A model generated the notes under the pieces. That model had not been told where the DNA came from. It saw only the letters and a list, made by a program, of their open reading frames with translations, and searched no databases. DNA of 64,000 nucleotides from Protea cynaroides (taxonomy: Eukaryota > Streptophyta > Magnoliopsida > Proteales > Proteaceae), in assembly GCA_028583415.1 (NCBI GenBank), contig CM053272.1, forward strand, positions 45,128,699 through 45,192,698, given 5' to 3'. Of this stretch, positions 11,486 to 23,400 are shown in pieces. The number at the start of each line of letters is the position of its first letter. Positions within the stretch are counted from its first letter, which is position 1. Both the position numbers and the translations under genes were made by a program.

Positions 11486-12371
11486 ATGGCGTTCAAGAGA
11501 AACTTCTCCCTTCTCCTTGCATTCCTCTTACTTGTAGGTAAGAAACAATCTGAACTCAACACAATCTTTCTGAATCATGTGTGATTGTTTGTTTTTCCAA
11601 TTACTTTTCTGCATCTTGGTTAGGGTTTGATTTCTACAAATTGATCTAAGGAACAATTATGAAATTTAATTTTGATTTTCTATTGCAGAAAACACGGTAT
11701 CGGCGACGGTGTTTATCTTCCAAAACTCATGCAACTACACAGTTTGGCCAGGAACCTTATCTGGCAATGGCGGCGCAATACTGGGTGACGGAGGTTTTCT
11801 GTTGGCAGGTGCGTCAATGAACCTTACTGTACAGCCCAGTTGGTCCGGTCGATTCTGGCCCAGAACTGGATGCAACTTTGACGACTCAGGCAACGGTCAT
11901 TGCACCACCGGTGACTGCGGCAAAATTAAATGCACCGGGAACGGCGAACCACCGGCGACGCTGGCAGAGTTCACCATCGGAAGTGATAACAGCAAACTGG
12001 ACTTTTACGACGTGAGCCTCGTCGACGGTTACAATGCGGGGATGGGAGTGAAGCCTACCGGTGGGACAGGTGCGTGCCAGTACGCAGGTTGCGTTGCTGA
12101 CTTGAATGTGAACTGCCCGGCGGATCTGAAGGTGATGGAATCGGGTACGGTGGTGGCATGCAAGAGCGCGTGCGCTGCGTTCAACTCGTCGGAGTATTGT
12201 TGTACTGGGGACCACTCCACGCCGCAGACGTGCTCTCCTACGCCTTACTCTAAGATTTTCAAGGCCGCGTGCCCGTCGGCGTATAGCTACGCTTATGATG
12301 ACGCATCCAGCACCTGCACCTGCGCCGGCTCAGATTACGTGATCACCTTCTGTCCTAGTACGGCATCTTAA
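11486..12371 (+). CDS. Thaumatin-like protein (PR-5 family), secreted; two exons
   Basis: Coding exons are 11486-11537 and 11689-12371. The intron begins gtaag and ends ttgcag, giving 244 residues. The first 22 or so residues (MAFKRNFSLLLAFLLLVENT...) form a signal peptide, so the protein should be secreted to the apoplast. The thaumatin signature is clear: GRFWPRTGC followed by GNGHCTTGDCG (PS00316 pattern), then LAEFTIG, LDFYDVSLVDGYN, CKSACAAF, YCC and YSKIFKAACP. These place the acidic-cleft residues where the family has them. Length is typical of the large, 16-cysteine class. I count 17 cysteines after the signal peptide, because a TCTC motif stands near the C-terminus (about residues 231-234) where relatives usually have one cysteine. 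Family members are pathogenesis- and stress-related, some with glucan binding or antifungal activity; the substrate of this one cannot be told. The start is the first ATG after a pyrimidine-rich leader and the only one giving a signal peptide. GC content is well above the flanks, as expected for a real coding exon. Confidence 0.97.
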
Positions 12372-13104
12372 TTCATGATTCATGATCTCCATGTCCCAAC
12401 TCCACCCACACTATCACATAGGTCCTATTTCGGTGGAAAAAAAATCCTCTGCAATTGTTCAGTTATTTCCGTCCTGGATCAGAATTAAAATCCCTCAACG
12501 TTGGGGAAGATCTGCACTCGAAATCCAGGCCATTGGGCGCGTGAATTTAATTGAGGTTTCTTTATTAATATATTTTTCAATAATCTACTTTAGGTCATCA
12601 TCAGCTTTACTTTAGGTCATCTCATCAGCTTTTCGTGGTATTTACAGTAAAAAGAAAAAAGAAACGATTTTGTTTTGTTCCACGAAGTCAAAATAAAGAT
12701 AAAAGGGAGGAAAATGTTTTACTTTCCATGATAAACCTCGCAATTTTTTGGGCGTGAAAAATAGTGGAGCTTTGTGATATATATATATATTGTCCTAACA
12801 AAAAAGGGATTGTTATTTTCTCAAATATCATAAGAATTTATTCTGCCTCATAAACAGATGATGTATTTATTTCAATCATTGGATAGAAAGAACATACTCT
12901 AGATTATCCATATGTCGAAGTTCAAATTCTAATTCAATCAAATATTCCTTATGTATTAGCATGCATTTCGTATATGTCCATGCATGTGAACGAATACTCT
13001 AAACATTACTATAATATTCCCCTAGTTTGAATGGATTATAATTTTTTATTTTTTGGTGAAGGAAATGGGTTAGATTAAAATAATAGTAAAAATGAATGGA
13101 AAAG
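12372..13104. other. 3' flank of the thaumatin-like gene, no further gene
   Basis: The gene's 3' UTR should lie in the first 200-300 bases, where AT-rich motifs such as attaatatattt and caataatct (about 12564-12590) could serve polyadenylation. The rest is anonymous AT-rich sequence. Confidence 0.4.
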
Positions 13105-13495
13105 AGGCTCCTAGCTAAGGGTAGCTTATCTTGTCTCGTCTGACGGAAAACCACAAGCTCTAAAGAGCCCCTAAAGTGTTAAGACGCATAAAACATTAAT
13201 GTTTATATAGTCATATAAAGTTTCGTCTCTTATTTTCTTAGGGTAGGCATACATTTATTTTAGATTAGGGTTTTTTTTTTTTCATTTTCCTTGCAATTTG
13301 TATTCTATTTCCATTTTTCGGATTCGAATTGGATTTTAACAGGATATCTGATTACAATTTGAATTTGCATTAAAATTTGGTTTAATACATAAGTCGAATT
13401 TCCAATCGAATTTGGATAGGATAATTGGCAAACGAATTTGAAATTGGATAGTGGTGTATCTAATTCGAATTCGATCCAATAGCCTGGAGATCCTC
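13105..13495 (-). mobile_element. Degraded copy of the hAT-like element seen at 43567-44140
   Basis: Read against the complement of about 43590-43885 the two share long stretches: taagacgcat, tatatagtcat, gtctcttatttt, gcaatttgtattc and ttccatttttc. No clear ends or target duplication remain. Confidence 0.6.
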
Positions 13496-13533
13496 CTATC
13501 CCTTTCTATAATGAAAATTTTATATTCTATGAC

Positions 13534-13800
13534 TTTGTTTGATATATATTCTTGGAATGCATTCTTGAATTAGAATCAGAATAGGCTAAAGAACAAGGCA
13601 TTTCAATTTTGGCCTCTAAGAATGAGTAAAATAGTGCTTCTTCTCTTTTACCAAAATAAAGAGTGCTTCTTAGGACAAGTGATGTTTTCTTAACGCATTC
13701 CATGATTTAAGAAAGAAAATGCATATCAAATCCTGTTTTCATCATATTAAAATGTACTTTTATCTTATAATATATTTCAAGAATGCATACCAAACATAGC
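13534..13800. mobile_element. Short inverted-repeat MITE (tatgcattc family), copy 1
   Basis: The left end (ctttgtttgatatatattc) is roughly complementary to the right end (gaatgcataccaaacatag), and a related element stands at 56908-57165. No coding content. Target duplication not resolved. Confidence 0.5.
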
Positions 13801-13809
13801 TTATATTTT

Positions 13810-15600
13810 ATCTTACTTTTGGCAATTTTACATCGAAATAAATGAAGCAATGAAAATATTTTGGTTATGTCCAATGAAAATCCTAGGTTGAGATTATAGC
13901 ATTAGTACTTTCCATCTTTGAAAATAAAAAAAAAAGGATTCCGAGAATCAACTAAGTAATGAATGACAGAGTTTTTCATCTAATTACAAGGTTTAAATAA
14001 CTTGGAATCGGGTATGGGATCCGCCTCCATTGATTCTGATTCCATTATGAGCTTAAATCAACCAAATAAAAATAAAAATAAAAGAAAGAATCAGGGTTAA
14101 TTGGAATCGACCAAGACTGATTCAGATCTGGTTTTTAAAACCATGTCTAATTATGTTGTACAATATGCACCACCAACCTCATTTATAAGATGAACTTGAG
14201 ATATAGAATTATAAATTTAAATAGAAACGACTTATTCAAATACTCCATGTATACATTCAAGACTCCACCAAAGTAGACATTAAATGCACTATTAAACTGA
14301 TGTACCATACACGACAAATGAACAATAAGGTTGAGTCATAATCAAGAGTCAAGACTACTCTCCTTAAAATCATACTCGCCCCTATGATGCAAACTGAGAT
14401 CCATGCGAATCAGTTTCCACGATAAAACAACCTTAAAAAAACCAAGAAGTGTTACATTTTTCAATTTAGTCAGATATTAAAAAAGTTATGCTTAATAAGT
14501 AAAAATCAATATCGACAGTAGTGGGATTGTCAAATCAAATTGTTATTATTGTCTATATTTAATGGCTAACCATTCTCTTTATATATTAGAGAAGAACAAA
14601 TACGACCAACACCAATGGCAGTCTCGAAAGAGCATACCTAAACATCATGTCTCTATCACATGACATGTCTATTGATCATTTAAACATGTTATCAATAGTC
14701 ACACATATTAGTCACTTATATGCCTATTAGAAAGGGATAAACATTTCTAACAACCAATTATGAAATGATAAATTAATATTTTAAATTTAATAAAATTCAA
14801 AACATTAAGATTCCAACAAATTATGACAAAATTTAAGAAATATTAAATATTTTTTAGAAGAATATTAACTTTGTGGAGAGGGAACTGATCCACATCTTCA
14901 AGCTCGTGTTCAAATGTCACATGTTCATATGTATTCTTTATCTCTTGGATGTTTTTGATATTTTTTAATAGTTAATGAACAGAATTATATATGCTTAAAA
15001 AATTAGTGGTTAAAAATCTCAAAGGACGATGATAACATTATTGGTGAATAAATAGTTGGTGATCAAGTTCAGTCCACATTCCATTGGGTTGCTTAAATAA
15101 ACGTGGTTGTACACCCCTGGTGGTCTTGCCTATACGGTTCTTAATTTTTGACATTTTTGAACCAAGTGGTCCTGAAAGGAAACATCATTGTAAGCGAATC
15201 TAATTCACGATTTAAAAAAAAAAAATGAAAATAATCACACAATACAATGATATATGTGGTTTTGTATGATGCTTATGTTTATGGGAGGGGAGAACGAGTA
15301 ATTTCAGTAACAATGAATAAAGGGTTACATGCTCTTTTTCTGCTGCATCTCGGTGTTTAGAAAGAATTTCATCACTTCTTTGGATCAGCCTACGATGCAC
15401 GCTTCGCCCGTATTTGCATTTGCAGTTGAATATTTTCCTGTAGTTTAATACTTGTATATTGAAAGAACTTTCAATTTCTTTACCTTCAACCGGATGGCGT
15501 ATCATTACATTTGCCGTAACAAAACATTTCGATTGGTTCTTGATTTATCCATGACTTGGTTTCTCATTTCAACAATTTGTTAATGGGAAATTTCCTTGTT
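13810..15600. other. Intergenic, no gene recognised
   Basis: AT-rich with no coherent coding frame. A block at about 13995-14135 is rich in gattcngatt words like those at 16390-16600 and 32930-33010, probably old dispersed repeats. Confidence 0.4.
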
Positions 15601-15610
15601 CAAACTTCAA

Positions 15611-15716
15611 GGAATAGCTTATTGGCAAAGACCAGTACCTCGAAGGGGTCAGGAATTCAACTCCCGTCGAAGCCTACCTACTCAAACATAAAAATAAAAA
15701 AAAATAATAAATAAAA
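15611..15716 (+). mobile_element. Possible tRNA-derived SINE
   Basis: An A-box-like attggcaaagaccagt (15621-15636) and a B-box-like ggaattcaactcc (15652-15664) are spaced as in Pol III promoters. They are followed by an A-rich tail (15688-15720). No target duplication was found, so this is tentative. Confidence 0.33.
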
Positions 15717-15774
15717 AAGAAATGGGTTGATGAGGATCATATTTGGATCAATTACGATCATCGACTCCTGAATT

Positions 15775-15775
<1 letters not shown>

Positions 15776-15810
<35 letters not shown>
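15776..15810 (+). repeat. Poly(A) tract of 35 bases
   Basis: Uninterrupted A run; possible retroposon tail, but no element body was recognised upstream. Confidence 0.9.
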
Positions 15811-15813
<3 letters not shown>

Positions 15814-15978
15814 AACTCTGTCATACCAATGTGATGTTAGATCTCACTGACCAATCTAGCTGGACGTGGAAGATAGAATTTTGAAATTCAATTCCTTATT
15901 CCGTTCATCAGACTTGCAAGATCAAACTATGCCTTCCACTGAAAGAAGACTCTAATGTGCGGACGGAAGGAAGAATTG

Positions 15979-16271
15979 GGATCCGCATCCAGTCCTCTCA
16001 ATGGTTTTGGGAGGACAGTGACAACCTCTCTTGGATGGTTATCACGTGGCTCTCAGTAAATCCGAGACTCACGTCCGAGCTGACACCCAGCCAACAAGCC
16101 GAGCCGACAGGGGTTGTCGGCTCAGACGTGGGTCTCAGATTCAACTGAGAACCACGTGACAGCCATCCGAGATAAGTTATCGCGTCCTCCCAGAATCACT
16201 GAGAGGAGACGATGTGCATCCATCCTCCCAGTGGTTCCTCCCAGAACACTGGGAGGAGAGGATGCGGATCC
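15979..16271. mobile_element. Hairpin MITE, subfamily A, with an extra right end
   Basis: Begins GGATCCGCATCC and ends GGATGCGGATCC. The 9-bp duplication gaagaattg is perfect at 15970-15978 and 16272-16280. The arms are complementary over most of their length, with ccgagccgaca near the centre. After the expected right end at about 16211, another right-end piece (16212-16271) is appended, making this copy 293 bases instead of about 240. CACGTG occurs in both arms (16043 and 16153). No protein is encoded. Confidence 0.88.
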
Positions 16272-16280
16272 GAAGAATTG

Positions 16281-17489
16281 ACGCTTCTCTGTTAAATCCG
16301 CATATAACTCCACAAAAAATGTAAGACTGAAAAAAAAAAGAAAAAAAAGTCACCTCTCTTTTCAGATTCTCTGCGTCTTCTCATGTTCGTAATCGGGTAT
16401 GGAAGATGATTTGGCATCCGAGTTCGTTTCCATAAAATCAACGATGATGGTAAGATCTACAAAATTTTTGAATTAAGAACTCCAAAAAAATCATTTTTTT
16501 AAGTTCAGACGAATCCCGACAGAATCTGACCAATCCTGATCGACTTCAAATCAGAGTCGATGAAGACCGATCCTGTGTCTGTTCCGAATTTTTAGACTAG
16601 CCACTGCCCATGTTAGTTGGAACCAAATCGTCTTCTACGGTTTCTGCCGCTGATCCAAGGGTTTAAGATCAATCCGTCTGCCAATGAAGTGGGCCGGCTA
16701 AAATCCTACCCTTGACAGGCGGCAGGACCGCAAGAGACGATTTGAACTCATGTTACTAGGGGCATGCAGACTCAATTGCTGCATCTTCAATATCCTCAGG
16801 GATGCCAATAAATTTCCATTGATTTTATTTATTTATTTATTTTTTGGTAATAGATAAATTCCCTTTGATGAAGGCAAACAAAATCATTTAATTTCAACGC
16901 CCGCATTGCATCCTTTTTAGTTTTTTCAGAAATTTTCACCAAGGTTCTCGATCCCCTGAATCCGATAATCTGCAAGCCAAAATGCAACTCTCGAGTATTT
17001 CCCCCCAGGGGGAATACTGCACTATCATCAAGCCTGATTTGCCTAGAACTTTGGAGATATCATGCATTATTGAAGATAATTTATCTATTTGCAACCAAAA
17101 AAACACAGAACCCAGAAGTATCTTCGACATCAGGGAAACTTATAGATCCACAGCACACCCAGAAAAATCTCTTGAGCTGTAAACCAACCTTTTCATTCTA
17201 AATTTTGGCAGAACGCTTCTTTTTTCCTTCCTTTTTTCAATTTTCATTTCAATCTCTACCATTTGGACTTCACTTTTAAAGCCCAAACTTCGTACAAATA
17301 CCACCCAATCCTCCTTTAAGGATTTTCCTAAAAGCAGGGTGGAAGGAACCTACCTTTGTGGTGAACGCACAACACGTCACCTTTCCTACAATAAAAACCC
17401 TAGAAAAATTACATGAGACAAAGCAAAATACACAAGAGGGGAAAAAACATACAAAGACCATATTTTACAGATTTCTCTAAACACTATTG
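16281..17489. other. Region downstream of the M8 protease gene
   Basis: Contains the unlocated 3' UTR of the minus-strand gene (probably 17200-17489). The rest is anonymous. No further gene seen. Confidence 0.4.
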
Positions 17490-20400
17490 TTATGAGGAAT
17501 AGAAGCTCTGGAAGCGACGCAGCCACCATGGTCTCCTCTCACCAAAACCAGTGCACTGCCCCTCCCCTTCGGCCTTACTGCTGAAGAGTGTCTGGTCTGA
17601 GCAATCAAGACATGCTCCGCAAGCTGCATTATATGACTGGCAAGCCGAATGGCATACTCGAAGCCTGTTGTCCCCATCTTTGTCACACTTTTGTATGGAA
17701 ATCTGGCAATTCATGAACCGATGCTCTTATGTTAGAAATAGCACTACTTTCAACATTGTCATCAATGAGCAGTAAGAAAGAGTCATAATTGTGAGACACA
17801 ACAGTGTGCCAGAAGCAGAGCACTGCTTGGTATTATCGCACATGTTCCTAATCATCCAAACAATAGATTTCTATTTTGGAGACTACTAAAAACAGAGCCA
17901 TGACAAGTTGGTAGAGTTCAGGGGCTATGGCTCACCACCATCGCACTTGCTTGACCACCTCAAATGCAATGCAACCCGTGATTGCACCACAAAAATACTT
18001 ACAAAAATTCACCTAACTAAAAGGGGGGAGAGAGAATTTCCTGGAAGATGCACCACACTGAAAATAGATAACTGTATGACTACAATATGAAAACTCACCC
18101 AGCATGCTAGCCGCTTTGCAGCTGCAGCACAGTAACCATTGTCAAGGATGCTAAACAATGTCCGACTGCCAGGAATCAATCTGTTGTAGTTGGGCATAAC
18201 CACAGCAGCTTCTAGCTGTTGCAATATGCTTGGTTCACTAGGAGCACAGTGTTGCCCCATGGCATCTCTTGCCAGAATGTCCCTGCAAACTGAAAGACTT
18301 GGGAGGAGCTTGGAGCTATTCTGGCAGGTATAGCCCGCATAGTCAGAGCAACGGAACTCACAAATTCCATTATCACAGACGCCACCATGCAGACTGCACT
18401 GTTCATCACAAACGGCTGCATATCATGCAAAAGCACTGTCATGTTCTTCCCGTCATAGGATGTACACAGCATTAAATCATAGGATGTACACAGCATTAAT
18501 ATTTTCAAACACTAAAATTCATTTGGTATCATGTACTGATATAAAAATGCTACAAGTATTGCATAGGAGAAATTCAATTAATATCAAAAAATTCGTAAAA
18601 AATGCATGTCCAACTAAGTTATTGGTATTTGATTTCAAAAGGTAGTCCAAGGGAATATGAAGAATTGTCTTTACATTATTATTATTATTATTATTTTGAA
18701 GTGTTATGAAAGGATTCAGTTATTGCAAGTGCTTGACCAAGTCACTTGTATTGCCTTCACATCTTACTTCCAGTTTAGGTGTGCATCATTAGAGAGATCA
18801 ATGCATGCATCTGTAGCAGTAGTAGCAGTACTAGCACTATTTTCACATCATATCGGAAAATTTTCTCTAAGTTCTAAGAAAAAGAAATATTTTGAGTGCA
18901 ACATGTGGTATTCACAGTATTCATCATCATCATCATCATATATATAGTAAATAATAACTACTAGTAGACTAGTAGTTAATCTGAATCTGTGTCTACATGG
19001 TACAGTTCCTTCTTCAAAATGCCCAGGAAAGTGGTAATAACAGCTATTCCTATTCATCTATTCATGGAATAAACATTTAAGCTACCATTTGACCAGAGTA
19101 ACATTTTTGAAGTACAGGAAACAATACAACTCAGTATGCAGAGACCAGCATAATCTTTCGAAGGACAATTACCTGTTGAGCAATCAATGCCTGTATGCCC
19201 ACTTTGACATTCACAGATTCCATTAGGGAGACACTTCCCATGCCCACCACAATTATTTGGGCAGGAACCTGTAATACCAGTCAATGTCAGGTCTCCAATA
19301 AAATTACCAAATGCAACAATTCCAGAGTTCTATGTTGTTTGTGGGTCCAAAAGGGAAAAAAAAAAAAAAAAAAGAGGGTAAAAAGTGTATATTGGGCAGG
19401 AGCCTGCAAATACCATTTTCAGAAATTTTCTTAGGTGGGTAAACTGGGTAGACACCAAGCGAAGATAAGCTTCCATGTTGCATGTTTTTTACATGATTCA
19501 AGGTTCTGGCCAGAGAGCAATCTAAAGTAAAGGGAAACATATATAGGACTCACGTTTACTGCAGTCATGACCATGAAATCCTAGAAAGCAGTGGCATTTT
19601 CCATCTATGCAATCTCCATTGAAATTACATGAACTGCGACATTGGCCAGGTACTGGTGCTGGCACTGTGCTACAGAGTTCGTGGTAAACTGGGCAGATCA
19701 GTTCACCTAAAGACAGGAACAGATACAAGCTACTAAGATCAGACAATGAAACAATAGGCCTTTCATCTTTTCAATGATTTCCCATATAAAGTGCCAATAG
19801 GACAAGCATATATACCATTGAACCCAGGAAACTGAACTGGTCCACCAGCCTTGGGACATACTTTCCACAAGCCATCAACAGCAACCTAAAAGAACAAATG
19901 GAACAACATCACTTACGAATGGAGACAAGAAGCAAAATTGAACAATTGAGAACTACAAGTTGTCTTATCATTCAGCATCTGCCAGAGGAATGAGAAAATA
20001 TTTCAATATATTTTCTTCATGAAGGTGCACAGTTGTGCTTATAACCCAACAATGAGCCTTCCATCACGTAAGATTAAGATCCTATGAAGGAATATCCTAC
20101 AAAAGCATATACAAATATATTTGTACCTCTAATGAATTGTTTACACATCTATGCTGATAACAACCATTTCCTTGGGTCATTGATCCTCGGACAAAGCCAC
20201 TTCGTACCAAAGATGAAGCCATACACCTATATGTTCAACCACATCAGTCAATGCCAGGCTTGAAGTGTTTCCTATAAATTTTCCAAGAGCACAACTCACC
20301 GGGAGCCACTTCCCCGAACTTCACCCAACATTCTGTCAGGAGACCGTGCGCTATGTGTGTCTGTACACGACCCGTCAGAGTAAGCCACGAAATAGGTACA

Positions 20401-23400
20401 ATAATCAGCCAATGATGACTGCCCACCTGCACTGACCAGAGACAGTTAGTTAATAATAAATCAACAGGTATGACCCTATTATTTCAATCTCTAGCAGATA
20501 ATAACTTAAGGCAGTGTTTGTGATTGTCTATCAGTACATGTTAAATCTTCAGAGAAACACCAATCTAGGGAATTATAGCTAGTAATTACCACCCACAAAT
20601 GTAATATCAGGATTTTAGGGCTTATGCATTTAATCCAAGAATTTCAGCACAACAGTGATGATTCAGATTTTTGAATGTCACTGATCAAAGAGTGATGATC
20701 CTCCAACAAGGATAATTTCCATAATCTGAGACCTTGATTGGAGGACTCCACCAAATGCTCCTGGAAAATCATGGCAGACCATTATTCCTGATATTCAGTC
20801 CTAGTCATCACTTTATATCATAGAGCTACTGAAGGACGATAAAAAAGGGTGTCCCAGTGCATGAGGCTCCCGCTACTGATGGACAATCTACATTTAAAAT
20901 CAGATCTAAGATGTCTCTTTGGCAAAACGACTGAATGATCGTAGGTAACAATCACTGAATCACAGGCACCCAATGAAATGTTATGTGGGTGCAGAGCCAA
21001 TGTCCTGAGCAGCATATGGTAGAAGAAAAAAAAGATCAACCATTGCCATCACCTAAAGTGAGTGGAAAAACAAAAGGCAAAAGGACACACCTTTGTTAGC
21101 CTGCGGAAAGTAGCGAGCCCATTGAGGAAGGTCTCCACTATAACTTACAATTGGGCAATACCCTTCAGCTTCCCTGTTATACGTACAGCCTGACAACTGT
21201 GTTGTGTTGCAATGATAAGCCCCCTTCCATTGATTGCAGGGGGAGGTAACAAATTCTGTCCCTTGGTTGCGACCCCAACCAAGATGGTCTGAGATACTAT
21301 AGTTAGCCCGGTACCATCCACTATCCTCTAACAAAGCCAGTGTCATTTTTGAAACTACCGATCTTGTATCCACCGATCCTGTCATAATTTCATTCATCAT
21401 AAGCCTTTTCTCCCAGTGTGATCCTGCAGGAAAATTTAGCATGCGTTAGTTATTAAGAACATATATAATGATCCACAGATGCTGCATGCACACACAAGCA
21501 GATTAACAAACACACAAGCAATTCATGATGAGTAAAAATTACATAAACAACCCAATGTTCTTAAGCTCAACCAGCACAAGCATATCCTTGAACTAAGCAG
21601 AATGTAGTTGATGAAGAACACAATTGTCTTGACTGCTAATACACACCATTTTCTACTTCTGCTTCCATATTTATTAGAAGTTACTCAATTTTTTATGCAA
21701 CACTTAATGTTTCTGACTGCATTTACAGTTTTAGAAGCCACTATGTTCTCTGCTACCATCATCTAAAGTTTAAAGCCAAACTTCTCTGGACAACGCAGAA
21801 ATATATAGCACAATAAGGAAAAAGGAGTACCTGATGTGCCACGACCTCCTCCATCCTCCAATTCTAAACCAGTGAAATTCTCAGAGTAGGCCTGCCCATT
21901 ATAAACTATCAGTTTCAATCTTACAGAGACCAACCCCTCCAAACATTATAAAGAGAGAAAGAGAGAGAGAGAGAAGGAAATATCAAATAAAACAGAATTG
22001 AATTGTGAAAAAACCGCTAGAGTTTTTTGTTTAATGCTTGCTACAATTTTTAATATTTTTACGTCTAAATTTCAATCTAATCCCAAATTTGAAAGTTCTA
22101 TACTTACTCCATAATGAGATCGTGCATGCATAACTACGCGTGGAAGCACCACACGGGTCACCATCCGCCCCAGCTTCTCATCCATGGTTTGTACAGTGAC
22201 CTGCAAATAGAATATGAAAACATAAGGTGAGGGACCCCTAATGACCAGGCCACATTGCAATTTAGAAACACTAACTTCCATACTTCAAGATAACCAACCA
22301 TGGGCATCGATAGATATTCAATCGTTTCTTAAGAATAGGTCTAAGAACATGTCGCACTTGCATCATAAAGCAATCCAGATCAGATTCCAGGCATAGTTTT
22401 GACTATAGTGCCTTAGACCAAGTTTGCAGAATCAAACAAAAGTAGACCTTTTACCAGTGGACTAACAGGACCATGATACTCACACGTCAAAAATAGATAC
22501 AATTTGGCATCACTAAACACCCCTTAGAATTTGTCTACACTGTGGTGGAGGTTGGGTTCAAGCTTCACTATAACAGGTATGGCAGCACAGAAGTAGTCAC
22601 ATGGTTCAATTTACCTTTATATGGAGAAGTAGAAGAAATAAAATTGAAAAGGAAACTCTCGCCAGTTTTGGAGGTATATCTGATCACATGGAATAAAATG
22701 ATTTGGACTCAGGCCTAGTAATGATGGCATGAATTTCCAGCACATTGTAGGCAATAACTGACAACGTGATGCATATAGTAAGTTACTCTCAGCAATATTA
22801 CCTGACTTCGCCTTCTTTTCCTCTCATCCCGAAAATGTGCAAAGGCATGAGGATCAAAGCCAAGAACATGCATGACCTGTACCGAAACAAATAATTCCAT
22901 AAGGCCAAAGACAGTGGCCACTGTAATGACTACACAATATTATTTGACAACTAACCTCATGAATCAGTGTAGCTGAAAGTAATGTCTCTGCTTCAGCAGT
23001 CAAATGACGAGGAGCAACGTTCACATGTCCTACACAACATAGTGCCATAAGTTTGGTAAGTCTATATGTGAGGCTGATATAAATAAATGACCCACTTTCT
23101 CCAAAAAACAATTACCAGCAATTGCACGGCCCCATTGATCACGCTCACATGCTACTGCCCATGCTAGAGTATTGCCAGTTGTAGGTCTTGTAGTTACCAA
23201 AAGAACTAAATCTGCATCAGCTACACCCTCTACAAAAATATGTGATTGGTTACTCACATATATCAACCGAATAAGAAAGCAAGAGAGCCTTTAACTACAA
23301 TGATCTCAAGCATCAAATGAACCATCAGACACATACAGCCGGCACCAAATTACCTTCTATGTATTCATGTGGAAGCTGCACACCACCATCCTGTCCACAT

